DNA of 64,000 nucleotides from Nocardia terpenica (GTDB taxonomy: Bacteria; Actinomycetota; Actinomycetes; Mycobacteriales; Mycobacteriaceae). Below, in pieces: positions 1-8,746 of this stretch (its first letter is position 1; each line of letters starts with the position of its first letter). Location: NCBI RefSeq assembly GCF_013186535.1, contig NZ_JABMCZ010000003.1:806001-870000 (forward strand). Reading direction: 5' to 3'. Made by a program: the position numbers and the translations under genes. The notes below the pieces were generated by a model, which saw nothing but the letters and a program-made list of their open reading frames with translations, made no database searches and was not told the origin of the DNA.

Positions 1-432
1 GTTACCGAAATCGCCCTTCTTAAAGTGAGGAATCATTGTTCCTACGTGCATGTTCTGGATTCCGAACTGCACGTCAGGTGCCAAAATGCGATAGTATAGA
101 TAGCCAGGCCAAACATCGTTCGCCGCCCGCAAGGCAACCATGTCTTGCGCAATGCAGAACGAGACGGGGTCAGGGACAACCGCGACACGTCCCGGCGAAC
201 CCTTGCAGACGAACAGAATATCCCCGGGCTTGGGATGTGACCGGAACCAGGTTGAGTATGTCTCGTCGTCGACATAGCGTAGGTTCTCGAACACAACCTC
301 ACGACTTCCTGCCTTCAAGCAATTCGTCGCGATCAAAGGTATGCCATCATTAGCGGTGGGACAGGTGCGTCCTCGGTTGTCTACAATGAAGCTGGTCAAG
401 TCAAGGAGCGACCGCTCCGTGAATGCGTTCAT
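1..432 (-). CDS. hsdS: Type I restriction-modification specificity subunit HsdS (partial, runs off left edge)
   Basis: This is the first 144 codons of a type I specificity subunit, which supplies the target recognition domains of the HsdM/HsdS methylase. It is open to the window edge. The ATG at 432 overlaps the hsdM stop as ATGA, so the two are translationally coupled. Translation gives a typical first TRD: an opening LLDLTSFIVDNRGRTCP, then PGDILFVCKGSPG, and TMIPHFKKGDF near the edge, a motif that commonly closes the DNA-contacting part of a TRD. The second TRD and the coiled-coil spacers are not in view. The family call is firm because of the motifs and the hsdM neighbour; target sequence cannot be predicted. 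Confidence 0.85.
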   Translation of the reverse strand, partial: MNAFTERSLLDLTSFIVDNRGRTCPTANDGIPLIATNCLKAGSREVVFENLRYVDDETYSTWFRSHPKPGDILFVCKGSPGRVAVVPDPVSFCIAQDMVALRAANDVWPGYLYYRILAPDVQFGIQNMHVGTMIPHFKKGDFGN

Positions 433-2027
433 GCCAACCTCTTCAATTGAATCCGGACCGCCTGGCCAGCGTCATCGGAGATCTTCAACGCATCCAGCAA
501 TTCAGCGCTGAGGCGTTTCACTTTCATATCCATGGGCTCCGTGTCGACCTCTCCCTCGGTCGCCCCTACGTACCGCCCGGGCGTCAACGCGTAGTCCGCC
601 GCTTTGATCTCCTCGACCGTCGCCGACCGGCAGAACCCCGGCACATCCTCATACGTCAGACCCCTCATCGCAGCCGACCGCGTCCCCCGCCACTCGTGAT
701 ACGTGTCCGCGATCTTGGCGATGTCGTCATCGGCCAGTGCCCGCTCGGCCCGGTCCACCATGTACCCCAGTTCCCGGGCGTCGATGAACAGCACCTCCCC
801 GCTCCGGTCGATGGCCCCGCCCTGCCCGGCTTTCTTATCCTTGGCGAAGAACCATACGCACACCGGAATCCCGGTGGAGCGGAACAGTTGGGTCGGCATC
901 GCGACCATGCACGACACCAGGTCGGCCTCCACGATGCGGGCGCGAATGTCCCCTTCCCCGTTGGATTTCGACGACATCGACCCATTCGCCATCACCACGC
1001 CGGCGGAGCCGTGCGGAGCGAGCTTGTACAACACATGCTGGATCCAGGCGTAGTTGGCGTTGTTGGCCGGGGGTACGCCGAATACCCAGCGTGGGTCTTC
1101 GACGTTGCGGGTCCAGTCTTTGATGTTGAACGGCGGATTGGTCATGATGTAGTCCATGTCCACGCCGGAGTGCTGGTCGCGGGCGAAGGTGTCGCCCCAG
1201 CGGGCGCCGAGGCCCTTGTTGTCCATGCCGTGGATGGCGAGGTTCATCTTCGCCAGCCGCCAGGTCTCCTCGATGGCTTCCTGGCCGTAGACGGCGAGGT
1301 CTTGCGCGTCGCCCTCGTGGTATTCGACGAATTTCTCCGACTGTACGAACATGCCGCCCGAACCGCAGCACGGGTCGTAGATGCGGCCACTGCTTGGTTC
1401 CAGCACTTCCACGATGGTGCGCACCACGCTGGGCGGGGTGAAGAACTCGCCGCCCCGTTTGCCTTCCGCGCGAGCGAAGTTGCCGAGGAAGTACTCGTAC
1501 ACCTCGCCCATCAGATCGCGGGCTTTGTGCGAGCCTTGCCGACTGAACTGGGCGCTGTTGAACAGGTCCACCAGTTCGCCGAGGCGGCGCTGATCGACGT
1601 TGTCGCGGTTGTAGATTCGAGGCAGGGTGCCCAGCAGCGACTCGTTGGCCGCCATCACCGCGTCCATCGCCTCGTCGATCAGCCGACCGATCGACTGGGC
1701 GGGCTCGCCGGGAACGTTGCGGCCCTTCGAGTGCTCCGACAGATAGCTCCAGTGCGCGTTGTCTGGGACCAGGAACACCCCGTACCCCTGGTATTCGTCG
1801 GGATCGTCGAGGTCCATCTCGAGCTGCACGGGGTCCGCGTTGTCGCCACCGAGTTCCTCGCGCAAGGTGTTGCGGCGTTCGTCGTAGGCGTCGGATACGT
1901 ACTTGAGGAATACCAGGCCGAGGATCACGTCCTTGTACTGGGCCGCTGACAGCGAACCCCGGAGTTTGTCGGCTGCCTTCCATAGCGTGTCCTTCAGCTC
2001 CTTCATCGTCGACGGCGCCTGATGCAT
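429..2027 (-). CDS. hsdM: Type I restriction-modification DNA methyltransferase subunit HsdM
   Basis: This is the N6-adenine methylase subunit, which modifies DNA together with HsdS. An N-terminal HsdM helical domain (LWKAADKLRGSL, ILGLVFLKYVSDAYDERR) is followed by the S-adenosylmethionine motif DPCCGSGGMF near residue 220 and the catalytic TNPPFN near residue 297. Both are intact, so it should be active. I start it at 2027 (ATG with AGGAAG upstream, 532 aa); in-frame ATGs at 2093 and 2006 are alternatives, and 2093 lacks a ribosome binding site. It follows the HTH/methylase-like gene closely and is coupled to hsdS by ATGA. No hsdR is visible; it may lie left of the window. Confidence 0.93.
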   Translation of the reverse strand: MHQAPSTMKELKDTLWKAADKLRGSLSAAQYKDVILGLVFLKYVSDAYDERRNTLREELGGDNADPVQLEMDLDDPDEYQGYGVFLVPDNAHWSYLSEHSKGRNVPGEPAQSIGRLIDEAMDAVMAANESLLGTLPRIYNRDNVDQRRLGELVDLFNSAQFSRQGSHKARDLMGEVYEYFLGNFARAEGKRGGEFFTPPSVVRTIVEVLEPSSGRIYDPCCGSGGMFVQSEKFVEYHEGDAQDLAVYGQEAIEETWRLAKMNLAIHGMDNKGLGARWGDTFARDQHSGVDMDYIMTNPPFNIKDWTRNVEDPRWVFGVPPANNANYAWIQHVLYKLAPHGSAGVVMANGSMSSKSNGEGDIRARIVEADLVSCMVAMPTQLFRSTGIPVCVWFFAKDKKAGQGGAIDRSGEVLFIDARELGYMVDRAERALADDDIAKIADTYHEWRGTRSAAMRGLTYEDVPGFCRSATVEEIKAADYALTPGRYVGATEGEVDTEPMDMKVKRLSAELLDALKISDDAGQAVRIQLKRLA

Positions 2028-2097
2028 GCTCGCCTGTCGCTTCCTGGGGGGCACCCGGGGCTCCTCTCCTCGTTCTCCGACAACAACTTTCATGTGA

Positions 2098-4019
2098 TTA
2101 GTGGACCGATTCGGCTGGTACGCACAGGCTCACCGTGCCCGCGCCGATCCCGCCGATCAGGGCACGGCACAGATCATCCATTGCATCCTGCCGCGCTCGC
2201 AGCCGCGCGATGTAATCGGTGGCAGCGGCCAGCACTGCCTCAAGCCGTGTCGACTCGTCATCGGTGAGGCGGGGCACGTTCCACGACCTCCAGTCGGTGT
2301 GATGAGCAGGCGATTGGTTGATCAGCGCCGCTAGAGCGCGGGGGCCGATACCGGCATCGGGTGACAACCGCAAGATCCGCGACGGCGACAACACCAAGTT
2401 GCCGCCTGTCTCGTCGACCAGCGCCCGGGGTGGGTGTTCGCAGAACACGACGTCACCGGCCTCGGTGCGGGTCGCACGCGGATAGCGACTCACTGCGTCG
2501 AGCGGGTCCAACTGAATCCCCGCGGAGCTACCGTCTGCCGACAGTACTCTGACGGTGCCATTCGGGTCGTGGTGCGATCGGTCGATCTTGTTGCCCTTGC
2601 GCATCACGATCTGCTTGCGGTCGGAGAGTTCGCTGAGCGGGCGGTGGCGCACCTGCAGGGAACGAGCACCGGCGCGGGCCGCCACGTCGAAACCGTGATC
2701 AGGCACCGAGGTCACCAGTGTCGCGGCGTACACGCGGTTCAACTCGCCGACCGCCTCGGGTGCCCGCACCCACACCGCCACCGTGCCGGGTGAGACCACG
2801 GCGTGCCCGGCCAGGATGTCACTGAGCTTGACCATCCGACCGTAGCGGTAGGCGCGAGCCATCCGATCTTCGCGATCACCGAGTGCGGAGGCCAGGTCGG
2901 CGGCCAGCGCGTCGTGGTCGAGCTCGGTCGGGAGGACGGCGCCCAGGTCCGCGACCATCGGCAGATCGATGGTGGCCCCTCCACTGAACACCCAGACGCC
3001 CAGCGCCTGACGGGGAGCCTCCTTCCACAGCCCCCGGGGCAGTTTCAACGCCGCAGCGAGACCACCGAACCTCAAGGTGTCCGCCCGCTTGCCCTCCGGA
3101 TGTTCGCTCGCGCTCCCACTCGGGGAATCGAATCGCACAGTGCCGAGGCAGCCCCCAGGATCACGGCGATCTCACCGGGTTCGAGACCGGCCAGTACGTA
3201 GTCGACATTGTCCAGGGCCTGTGACAGCTCCGCGCCGACAACCGACAACAGCCGCACCCGCGGGCCACACCCCGACGCCTGTTCCTGCTCACGAATCACC
3301 ATGCGGCGGCGCAATGCCCGCGCGGCTGGGGTGTCGCCGAGCGCGTGCACCTCAATATCCGGGTGGGCGTCGGACAGGGCCAGCACCACGCTCGGCTCGT
3401 CGCCTGCCGAGACCACCTGTGCGGTGTACGTGCCGAGCTCCATCCGGCAGGCGTTCACGACGGTGCCCAGCAGCGCCACCGCATCCGGGTTCAGGTCGCG
3501 CACCGCCAATTCACGGCCGACACGCGAGGATTCGAGCTTCGCCAGCGCATCCGTGCCACCGAAACTCGACGCCACCAGACCATCGATGAATACGCGCGCC
3601 TGGCGCGTGTTGTTCAACCCTGCCACCTCGGCGGCGAGCATCTCGTTGCCGGGATCGTGTTCCCAGGCGGCGGCGAGACATTCGTCGGCGGACAGCTGCT
3701 CCAGATCGCCGGCCAGTTGGCGCAAGCAGAGCAATGTCACCAAATCTTCGAGCTGCACTCCGTCCGGGGCGCCGACCGCCGCCGCGTCCAAGCGGAATTC
3801 GGTGTTGTTGCCCCGGCCCGTGCGCTCCAGATAGTCGATCACCTCCGCGGGAGCAAAGCGAGCGATTCCTCCGATTTCCGCGACCGGCCGAGGGAAAGCG
3901 ACGTGCTCACTTTTGATCGACCTCCGGTTGCGCCAGGTCGACACCACTGAGCGCTTGACCTTCGCGAGGTCGGCGATGTCCTGCAGCGTCAGTGTCGGTT
4001 CGGTGGTCGGATGCTCCAT
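2098..4019 (-). pseudogene. HTH plus methylase-like protein of the R-M locus, split by a frameshift
   Basis: Two overlapping reading frames (4019-3072 and 3138-2098) look like one protein broken by a single-base indel. Frame one opens with a helix-turn-helix (LTLQDIADLAKVKRSVVSTW) and a FPRPV linker, an arrangement I know from actinobacterial HTH-containing N6-methylase-like proteins. It ends ALCDSIP and then runs into an unrelated tail. Frame two resumes the family pattern (RFGGLAAALKLPRGLWKEAP) and ends in a specificity-like domain (AGDVVFCEHPPRALVD). A missing C in the C4 run at 3122-3125 (minus strand) would rejoin them as SIP-PSGS. The body has no DPxxGSG and no NPPF motif, so even when repaired it is probably not a methylase. 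A sequencing error at the run is possible. Confidence 0.65.
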
Positions 4020-4092
4020 CGGTGCCCTCGTCTCCTTCCAGGGGTATGAGAGCAACGGTACGAGGCTCAGGTTTCCGCCGGAAGATGTCTGC

Positions 4093-4112
4093 CTGATAAA
4101 CCCCCTTATCAG
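4093..4112. promoter_or_regulatory. Dyad-symmetric candidate operator of the R-M locus
   Basis: Perfect 7-bp arms CTGATAA and TTATCAG flank a 6-nt spacer. The site lies 74 bp upstream of the HTH/methylase-like gene and 70-95 bp before the divergent small gene. The position and symmetry suit an operator for a locus-encoded HTH protein, like controller-protein boxes in other R-M systems. Binding is an inference. Confidence 0.4.
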
Positions 4113-4208
4113 TGCTCTACATCGACTTCGCTTAGTAGCGGCTGCATCGTTGTGGCATCACACACCGAACACGGAGGTCGCGATGAGCACCAACCAGCCA
4201 GCTAGGCA

Positions 4209-4475
4209 GTGTCGGCACCGATCGCGTCATATGGGAGGCCGCGAGCTGGCTCTGCACAGCGGCGCCGACCTCACTGGTCTGTCACCGTTGATCCGCGTGG
4301 CGCGGTGTGCGACTGGCAAGATCGGTACTTTGCCGCCGCGGACGCGGAGTTGGCCTTGGCCGGCATCTCTCGTGACGATCCGAAACGCCGCGAGCAGCGG
4401 ATCTATCACTGTCGGGTCTGCGACGGCTGGCACCTGACCAGCCAGAACCTGCGGACTCCTGACTTCATACCGTAG
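4209..4475 (+). CDS. Small zinc-ribbon-like protein of unknown function, possibly frameshifted
   Basis: The 88-aa frame ends in YHCRVCDGWHLTSQN, a CxxC...WHL motif seen in short actinobacterial zinc-ribbon proteins. The good ribosome binding site (GGAGG at 4173-4177) serves an ATG at 4183 in another frame, whose N-terminus also looks like the family (ARQCRHRSRH). The two halves would join with a one-base shift near 4300-4315. The gene may therefore be damaged, or the GTG at 4209 may be the real start. It lies between the R-M locus and the DUF6119 gene, all within the island. Function is unknown. Confidence 0.4.
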   Translation: MSAPIASYGRPRAGSAQRRRPHWSVTVDPRGAVCDWQDRYFAAADAELALAGISRDDPKRREQRIYHCRVCDGWHLTSQNLRTPDFIP

Positions 4476-4584
4476 GGGTGGAGCCTGATTCCACCAGCAA
4501 GCCGATGGACATCGCCGCTTCTCGATATTCCCAATTCGCGCATGGCGCACCCGCTATTAAGCAATGTTAAATAAGGAGACCAGC

Positions 4585-6279
4585 ATGGCTAATATGAAGG
4601 CACCGAAGGCCGGTACTCGGTGGTCGAGCCTGCACCGCCTGACCGACCCCGCCGGCACCCCCATCGACCTGCGCAATTTTATCCGCGAGAAATACCTCGA
4701 CGACAACAACTATGAGATACGCGAATTCAGCCACGACGGGCTCGCCGGACTGCTGGTCAGTGGCGCGAAGCCGCCGGAGCGCGCCGAATGGTGCCCAGCA
4801 GCAGAGGGGCTGACCGGCCTGCCGGTATCGGTGACCACCAGCCAGACCGGCGGCCTGCTGCTCACCCGCACCACCGGTAGGCTCTACGCCCTGACCTATG
4901 GGAGCCTCGGCCACCATATCCTCGACCCCGCCTACCGTGACGACGACTTCGGACTCGGGTTCGCGGTCCGCTGCCTCGATGAAACCGATGTCACTCGGTT
5001 CCGCAACGAGATCATGGACCGCCGCGGTCGCGTCGAGGACTACACCGTGCTCGGTGGTAGCGACATCGCCGGATTCGGTCTCGACAAGTTCAGCGCGCTG
5101 GTCCGGAGGATCTGCGGCGGTGCACATCTGAATCTCACCGCTAAGTCCCACACGTCACGGACGGTGCGGGTCGAATGCTCCGGCCATGCCATCAAATTGC
5201 CACTCGCGACCACCCCTGCCCAGTTCCTGGCCGACCTCGCCGAGATCGAGCGGGTCTGCGATAAGGAAGACCCGCTTGACGGCCTCGCCTTCGTCCACCG
5301 GTTCCGGAAGCTGAACAAGAACAGCCCGGCGGCGCTGGCCGCTGACGAGGTCTTGGCGAAGCTGCTCGGCGACCCCAGCAACGCCCGGCTCGGCATTACC
5401 CTGCCCGACAACTGCGTCGGCTATTACGGCGCTGCGCGGTCGTTTCGTATCACGCTGGGCGGCAGCGCTACCGTGTTCGGTGAGATCGATCTGGCTGTAC
5501 TGCTCGAGCGAATCCGCGACCGCGACGAACATCGCCGTCTGCAAGACCTGCATCGCCTTCGGATCACCATGTACCAGGACGCGGGCCAGACCATGCTGAT
5601 CGGCCCGGAAACCCGCGGCACCGATTGGCTGGTTGCGGAAGTCGAATCCGATGACGAGCGCTACTACTACGGGCAGGGCAGCTGGCACGAGATCGGCGCC
5701 TGGTATCTGGAGACCCTGCGCGAAGAGCTTGACGAGCTCCTCAGCGCGACCACTGAAGTTACTGTCCCGGCCTGGCCGAAAGGTAAGCGGCGCACCAGCG
5801 GACCGAAGAAGGGGCAGGACTCCCACGACGAGGACTGGTTCAACCGCAAGCTTGCTGAGCAGGCCAGCTACCAGCTCTTCGACAAGAAGAACTCCGTCAC
5901 CGGTTTCTATCGTGGCGGAGGACTGGAGATCTGCGACGTTCTCGGGCCCGACTGCGAGTTGATCTGCGTCAAGAAGGCCACCAGCAGCGCACCGCTGAGC
6001 CACTTGTTCGCGCAGGCTATCAACGCAGTGACGGCCTTGCGCAACGACAGGGACGTCGCGAAGAAGTTCCGCGACCGCATCGCGCGCCACAACCCTGACC
6101 ACCCGATGGTTCGTGACATCGGCACCCTGAAGGTCGTGTTTGCGATTCTGCTCAACGATGGCGAGGAGATCACTACCGACTCGCTGTTCCCGTTCTCTCA
6201 GATCTCGCTGGTCAGGTCACTGATCGAGCTTCGCACCATGAACGCAGAGGTCAGGGTGGTAGCGATCAGGCGGTCATAG
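4585..6279 (+). CDS. DUF6119 / TIGR04141 family sporadically distributed protein
   Basis: The protein is 564 aa from the ATG at 4585, which has AAGGAG seven bases upstream (the ATG at 4564 has none). It matches my memory of the DUF6119/TIGR04141 family: an early ALTYG...FGLGFAVRCLD segment, a GFGLDKFSALVRRI segment, a middle RYYYGQGSWHEI segment, and a late LCVKK-like stretch (ICVKKATSS) followed by APLSHLFAQA. Members are patchily distributed and often found in mobile or defence neighbourhoods. The biochemical role is not established. There is no signal peptide or membrane segment, so it is probably cytoplasmic. The neighbours (type I R-M, IS, integrase) fit a defence-island cargo gene. Confidence 0.75.
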   Translation: MANMKAPKAGTRWSSLHRLTDPAGTPIDLRNFIREKYLDDNNYEIREFSHDGLAGLLVSGAKPPERAEWCPAAEGLTGLPVSVTTSQTGGLLLTRTTGRLYALTYGSLGHHILDPAYRDDDFGLGFAVRCLDETDVTRFRNEIMDRRGRVEDYTVLGGSDIAGFGLDKFSALVRRICGGAHLNLTAKSHTSRTVRVECSGHAIKLPLATTPAQFLADLAEIERVCDKEDPLDGLAFVHRFRKLNKNSPAALAADEVLAKLLGDPSNARLGITLPDNCVGYYGAARSFRITLGGSATVFGEIDLAVLLERIRDRDEHRRLQDLHRLRITMYQDAGQTMLIGPETRGTDWLVAEVESDDERYYYGQGSWHEIGAWYLETLREELDELLSATTEVTVPAWPKGKRRTSGPKKGQDSHDEDWFNRKLAEQASYQLFDKKNSVTGFYRGGGLEICDVLGPDCELICVKKATSSAPLSHLFAQAINAVTALRNDRDVAKKFRDRIARHNPDHPMVRDIGTLKVVFAILLNDGEEITTDSLFPFSQISLVRSLIELRTMNAEVRVVAIRRS

Positions 6280-6511
6280 GACTGCGGTCGAAGCCCGTAC
6301 TGCTGTGCTGTCGGCGGCGCACCCGCCCGACTGCGGATGTGGTGCCGCCATTCCGGGCCACCTGACAGCGAGAGCCGCTCGCCTGGCAGTAGCCGCTCTT
6401 CCGTTGATGCACGCGCGTTGAGTGCGCGTTTGTCCCGGTCACCTCTGCCGTACGAGACGTTGATGGATTACGTTGTGTACAAACGCTATTCATCGCAGAA
6501 GGGGAGGTTGC

Positions 6512-7041
6512 ATGATCGACGATGATGTTACTCGCGAAGAGGAGATACGACGGAGCGGCTGGCGGAGTGGGAGGGTGAGATCGCCCGGCTGCGGGAGGTT
6601 GCCGATCGCACGCGATGGCTGGCCGCACGGCTCCGCCCGCGCTATGGTCTCCCGGATGCGACATACCTGCAGTATCTGGTTGGTGAGTTCAAGCGGGTAG
6701 TCGGCGATGTCGATCGTAGCCGCTTCGATGACTTGATTCTCCACACCAACGACCTGCACCAGCGCGGTACGGGCATTCTTGACCCCGAGCGGGGCCCCTC
6801 GCCGGAGCGGACCGCATTTGTGCGCCGCGTGCCGGCCTCTGAGCCGGTCCGAGATCCGTTCGTGTATGTCAACCACATCGTCGAATCGCTTGAACGCTTT
6901 GTCGATGTCTGGACGACGGCTCTCGACTCTTCTCTGAATTGCGATTGGGGCATGTTGGAGGACGAGTTCCCCAAGATCGCGATCTTGATGGAGGAAGTTG
7001 AAAAAGCCCATCAGGCTTGGACTTCACTGCACAGTTACTGA
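6512..7041 (+). pseudogene. Small protein gene with an early frameshift, function unknown
   Basis: An ATG at 6512 has an excellent AAGGGGAGG ribosome binding site but its frame (MIDDDVTREEEI) soon degrades. A second frame picks up a coherent, charged helical protein at about 6553 (ERLAEWEGEIARLREV) and continues to a stop at 7039-7041, ending KAHQAWTSLHSY. The second frame has no ATG or GTG start upstream, only a TTG at 6733. The simplest reading is one ~175-aa gene with a one-base indel between 6530 and 6560. I recognise no family. Its position between the DUF6119 gene and an EspC-like gene suggests ageing island cargo. Confidence 0.4.
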
Positions 7042-7237
7042 TCCGGGCAGATCCTGTGGCCAGGTCGCGGCCTGGTACCGGGTCTCGCGTCAATCGGTGC
7101 ACACCTGGGTCCAAGAGGCGGAGCAGACGGAGGCGAATACGGGTTCCTACCTTTCGGCGGATGCCCTGGTCAGGGGCGACATGCTAGTGTCCCCAGGAGG
7201 CTTTGCGGGTTGGAACTCGGTTCTTCAGGGGGGATCG

Positions 7238-7528
7238 TTGGGCTACATGCTTCAGGTCGACCAGGACACGCTGCACCAGCTCGGCGGCGCACTGGCCGGA
7301 CACGCCGACGCTATCGGCCAAATCAAGATCTCGACCGCAGTCACGATGCCCGATTCGCCGGTGCAGGCATTGTCGACGCAGGCCAGTGATGCCGTGATCA
7401 AGGCATATGGTGTCATCGGCGGTAACGTTCGGCAGATGTCGGAGGCGTCGCAGTCGGCGGCCAAGACTTACGAAGAAGTCGATCAGTTGTTCGCTGGCCA
7501 GCTACGTCGCTATAGCAGCGGTGGGTAG
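7238..7528 (+). CDS. EspC/WXG100-like type VII secretion target protein
   Basis: This is a 96-aa protein (TTG at 7238, or 93 aa from ATG 7247) preceded by a GGGGGG purine tract. The order is a VDQDTLHQLGGALAGHADAI helix, a short turn (TMPDSPVQA), and a second long helix (RQMSEASQSAAKTYEEVDQ). That is the helical-hairpin pattern of EspC-type ESX secretion targets (formerly DUF2580). No ESX machinery is nearby, so it is an orphan substrate or remnant. Just upstream (7050-7130) the same frame reads VSRQSVHTWVQEAE, resembling the HTH of IS481-type transposases, which hints at insertion debris. The IS5-type element begins 18 bp after its stop. Confidence 0.6.
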   Translation: MGYMLQVDQDTLHQLGGALAGHADAIGQIKISTAVTMPDSPVQALSTQASDAVIKAYGVIGGNVRQMSEASQSAAKTYEEVDQLFAGQLRRYSSGG

Positions 7529-7543
7529 CCGCAATGACCACGA

Positions 7544-8417
7544 TTAGAGCTCCTATCGGGTTCGGTTGCTGAGTCGTCGCCAGCAGATCAGTGCGGTGGC
7601 GAGGTCGAGGAAGCCGTGGTGGATGTCGGTGCGTCGTTCCCATCGGATGGCCAGCCGCCGGTACTGGTGCAGCAGGGCGAAGGATTGCTCGACGATCCAG
7701 CGGCCGGCGGTGACCTTGTCACGGGTGCCGCGGCGCGCGATGTAGCCAGTGATACGGCGTTGCCACAGTTCGGAATACACGCTGGGATAGTCGTAGCCCT
7801 TGTCCGCGATCAGAGTGGTGATCCGATGTCTGGGGCGGCCCGCACGCCCGCGAAGGGGCTTCACATGGTCAAGGAGCGTGGGCAACATCAGGTGGTCGTT
7901 GACACTGGCGCCCGACAGCGCCACCGCGAGCGGGAATCCGTTCCCGCAGGTCAACAGGGTGGTGCTTGGAGCCGGTTTTGGCGCGGTCGACCGGGCTCGG
8001 TCCTGTTGCGGCGCCCCTTTTTTCGCCCGCACGTGCGAGCCGTCGACCATGACCCAGTCGAAGTCGATCAACCTGGCGGCGTGGCAGCGGGCGAGCACGG
8101 CCTGATGGATCTGTTCGAACGCCCCAGCGGCCTGCCAGTCCCGCAACCTGCGCCAACACGTCATCCCGGACCCGAACCCCAGCTCCTGGGGCAGGTCTTC
8201 CCACCCGATCCCGGTGATCAACACGAACAAGATCCCCTGCAGCGCCCTCCGGCTGTCCATCTGCGGCGGCCCCGGTGTCCCGGCCGGTTTCACCGGCAGT
8301 AGCGGTTCGATCACCGACCACAACTCGTCATCCACGATCCACGGTGCCGCCACAACGAAACATACTGCCCGACACCATGATTCATCAGCAACCCACCGAA
8401 CCTGTTAGGAGCTCTTA
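7544..8417 (-). mobile_element. IS5-family insertion sequence with inverted repeats and TTA target duplication
   Basis: The body is 7547-8414 (868 bp). The left end GAGCTCCTATCGGGTTCGG matches the reverse complement of the right end (GAGCTCCTAACAGGTTCGG, 8396-8414) at 16 of 19 positions. TTA at 7544-7546 and 8415-8417 is a 3-bp target duplication, in keeping with the TNA targets of some IS5 subgroups. A single transposase gene fills it. Both ends and the duplication are intact, so the insertion looks fairly recent compared with the decayed genes around it. Confidence 0.85.
7553..8353 (-). CDS. IS5-family DDE transposase
   Basis: The product is 266 aa from GTG 8353. It carries the N-terminal transposase domain (WSVIEPLLP, RRALQGILFVLITGIGWEDL) and DDE residues in MVDGSHVRAKK (first Asp), LIADKGYD (second Asp) and WIVEQSFALLHQ (Glu), with the usual IRWERR and ICWRRL endings. 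About 22 residues after AKKG (APQQDRARSTAPKP) are not family-like. The adjacent frame there encodes the expected TGPSPVDRAKTGSKHH. This implies two compensating shifts, one near the A6G4 run around 8015-8024 and one near 7960. Activity is uncertain. The stop codon sits inside the left inverted repeat, as is common in compact IS elements. Confidence 0.88.
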   Translation of the reverse strand: MAAPWIVDDELWSVIEPLLPVKPAGTPGPPQMDSRRALQGILFVLITGIGWEDLPQELGFGSGMTCWRRLRDWQAAGAFEQIHQAVLARCHAARLIDFDWVMVDGSHVRAKKGAPQQDRARSTAPKPAPSTTLLTCGNGFPLAVALSGASVNDHLMLPTLLDHVKPLRGRAGRPRHRITTLIADKGYDYPSVYSELWQRRITGYIARRGTRDKVTAGRWIVEQSFALLHQYRRLAIRWERRTDIHHGFLDLATALICWRRLSNRTR

Positions 8418-8746
8418 GCCGGAGGTGCGCCGCCCTCAGCGGCGACCGTGATCCTCCAATCAGGCTCACGGACGATTGGGCGCGACGGAATAATTTCCTT
8501 GCGCCAGCAGCCGGAACCGTCAGCCGGGCAGCAACGGGAAACCACAATATTCGCGACACCGGCACGAATTCAGTTCCGGCTTCCCCGCGCTCGATGTCGC
8601 AGACTGCGGAGATCTGCGACCGCACATTGACCGCGTAGGTCCGTAGAAGGTCGTGGCCGCCGCATCGTTTTGAATCCACGGACAGAGGTGAAGCCAGCGA
8701 TATTCGAGCTGAGCGTGGACGGGTCGACTCCGATCTGTCGCGGTTC
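8415..8746. other. Gene-free stretch between the IS element and the integrase remnant
   Basis: I see no intact gene here. The integrase frame stays open upstream of 8747 (GRVDSDLSRF before the ATG), so the last ~90 bases may be the eroded N-terminal part of the integrase. No strong promoter, hairpin or repeat stands out. Confidence 0.4.

Noticed and set aside
429..1949. Plus-strand 508-codon frame opposite hsdM
   Set aside because: hsdM on the minus strand has intact SAM and NPPF motifs; the plus frame has none.
6266..6664. Minus-strand 132-codon frame after the DUF6119 gene
   Set aside because: No recognisable domain, and it is antisense to the better supported broken gene with a strong ribosome binding site.
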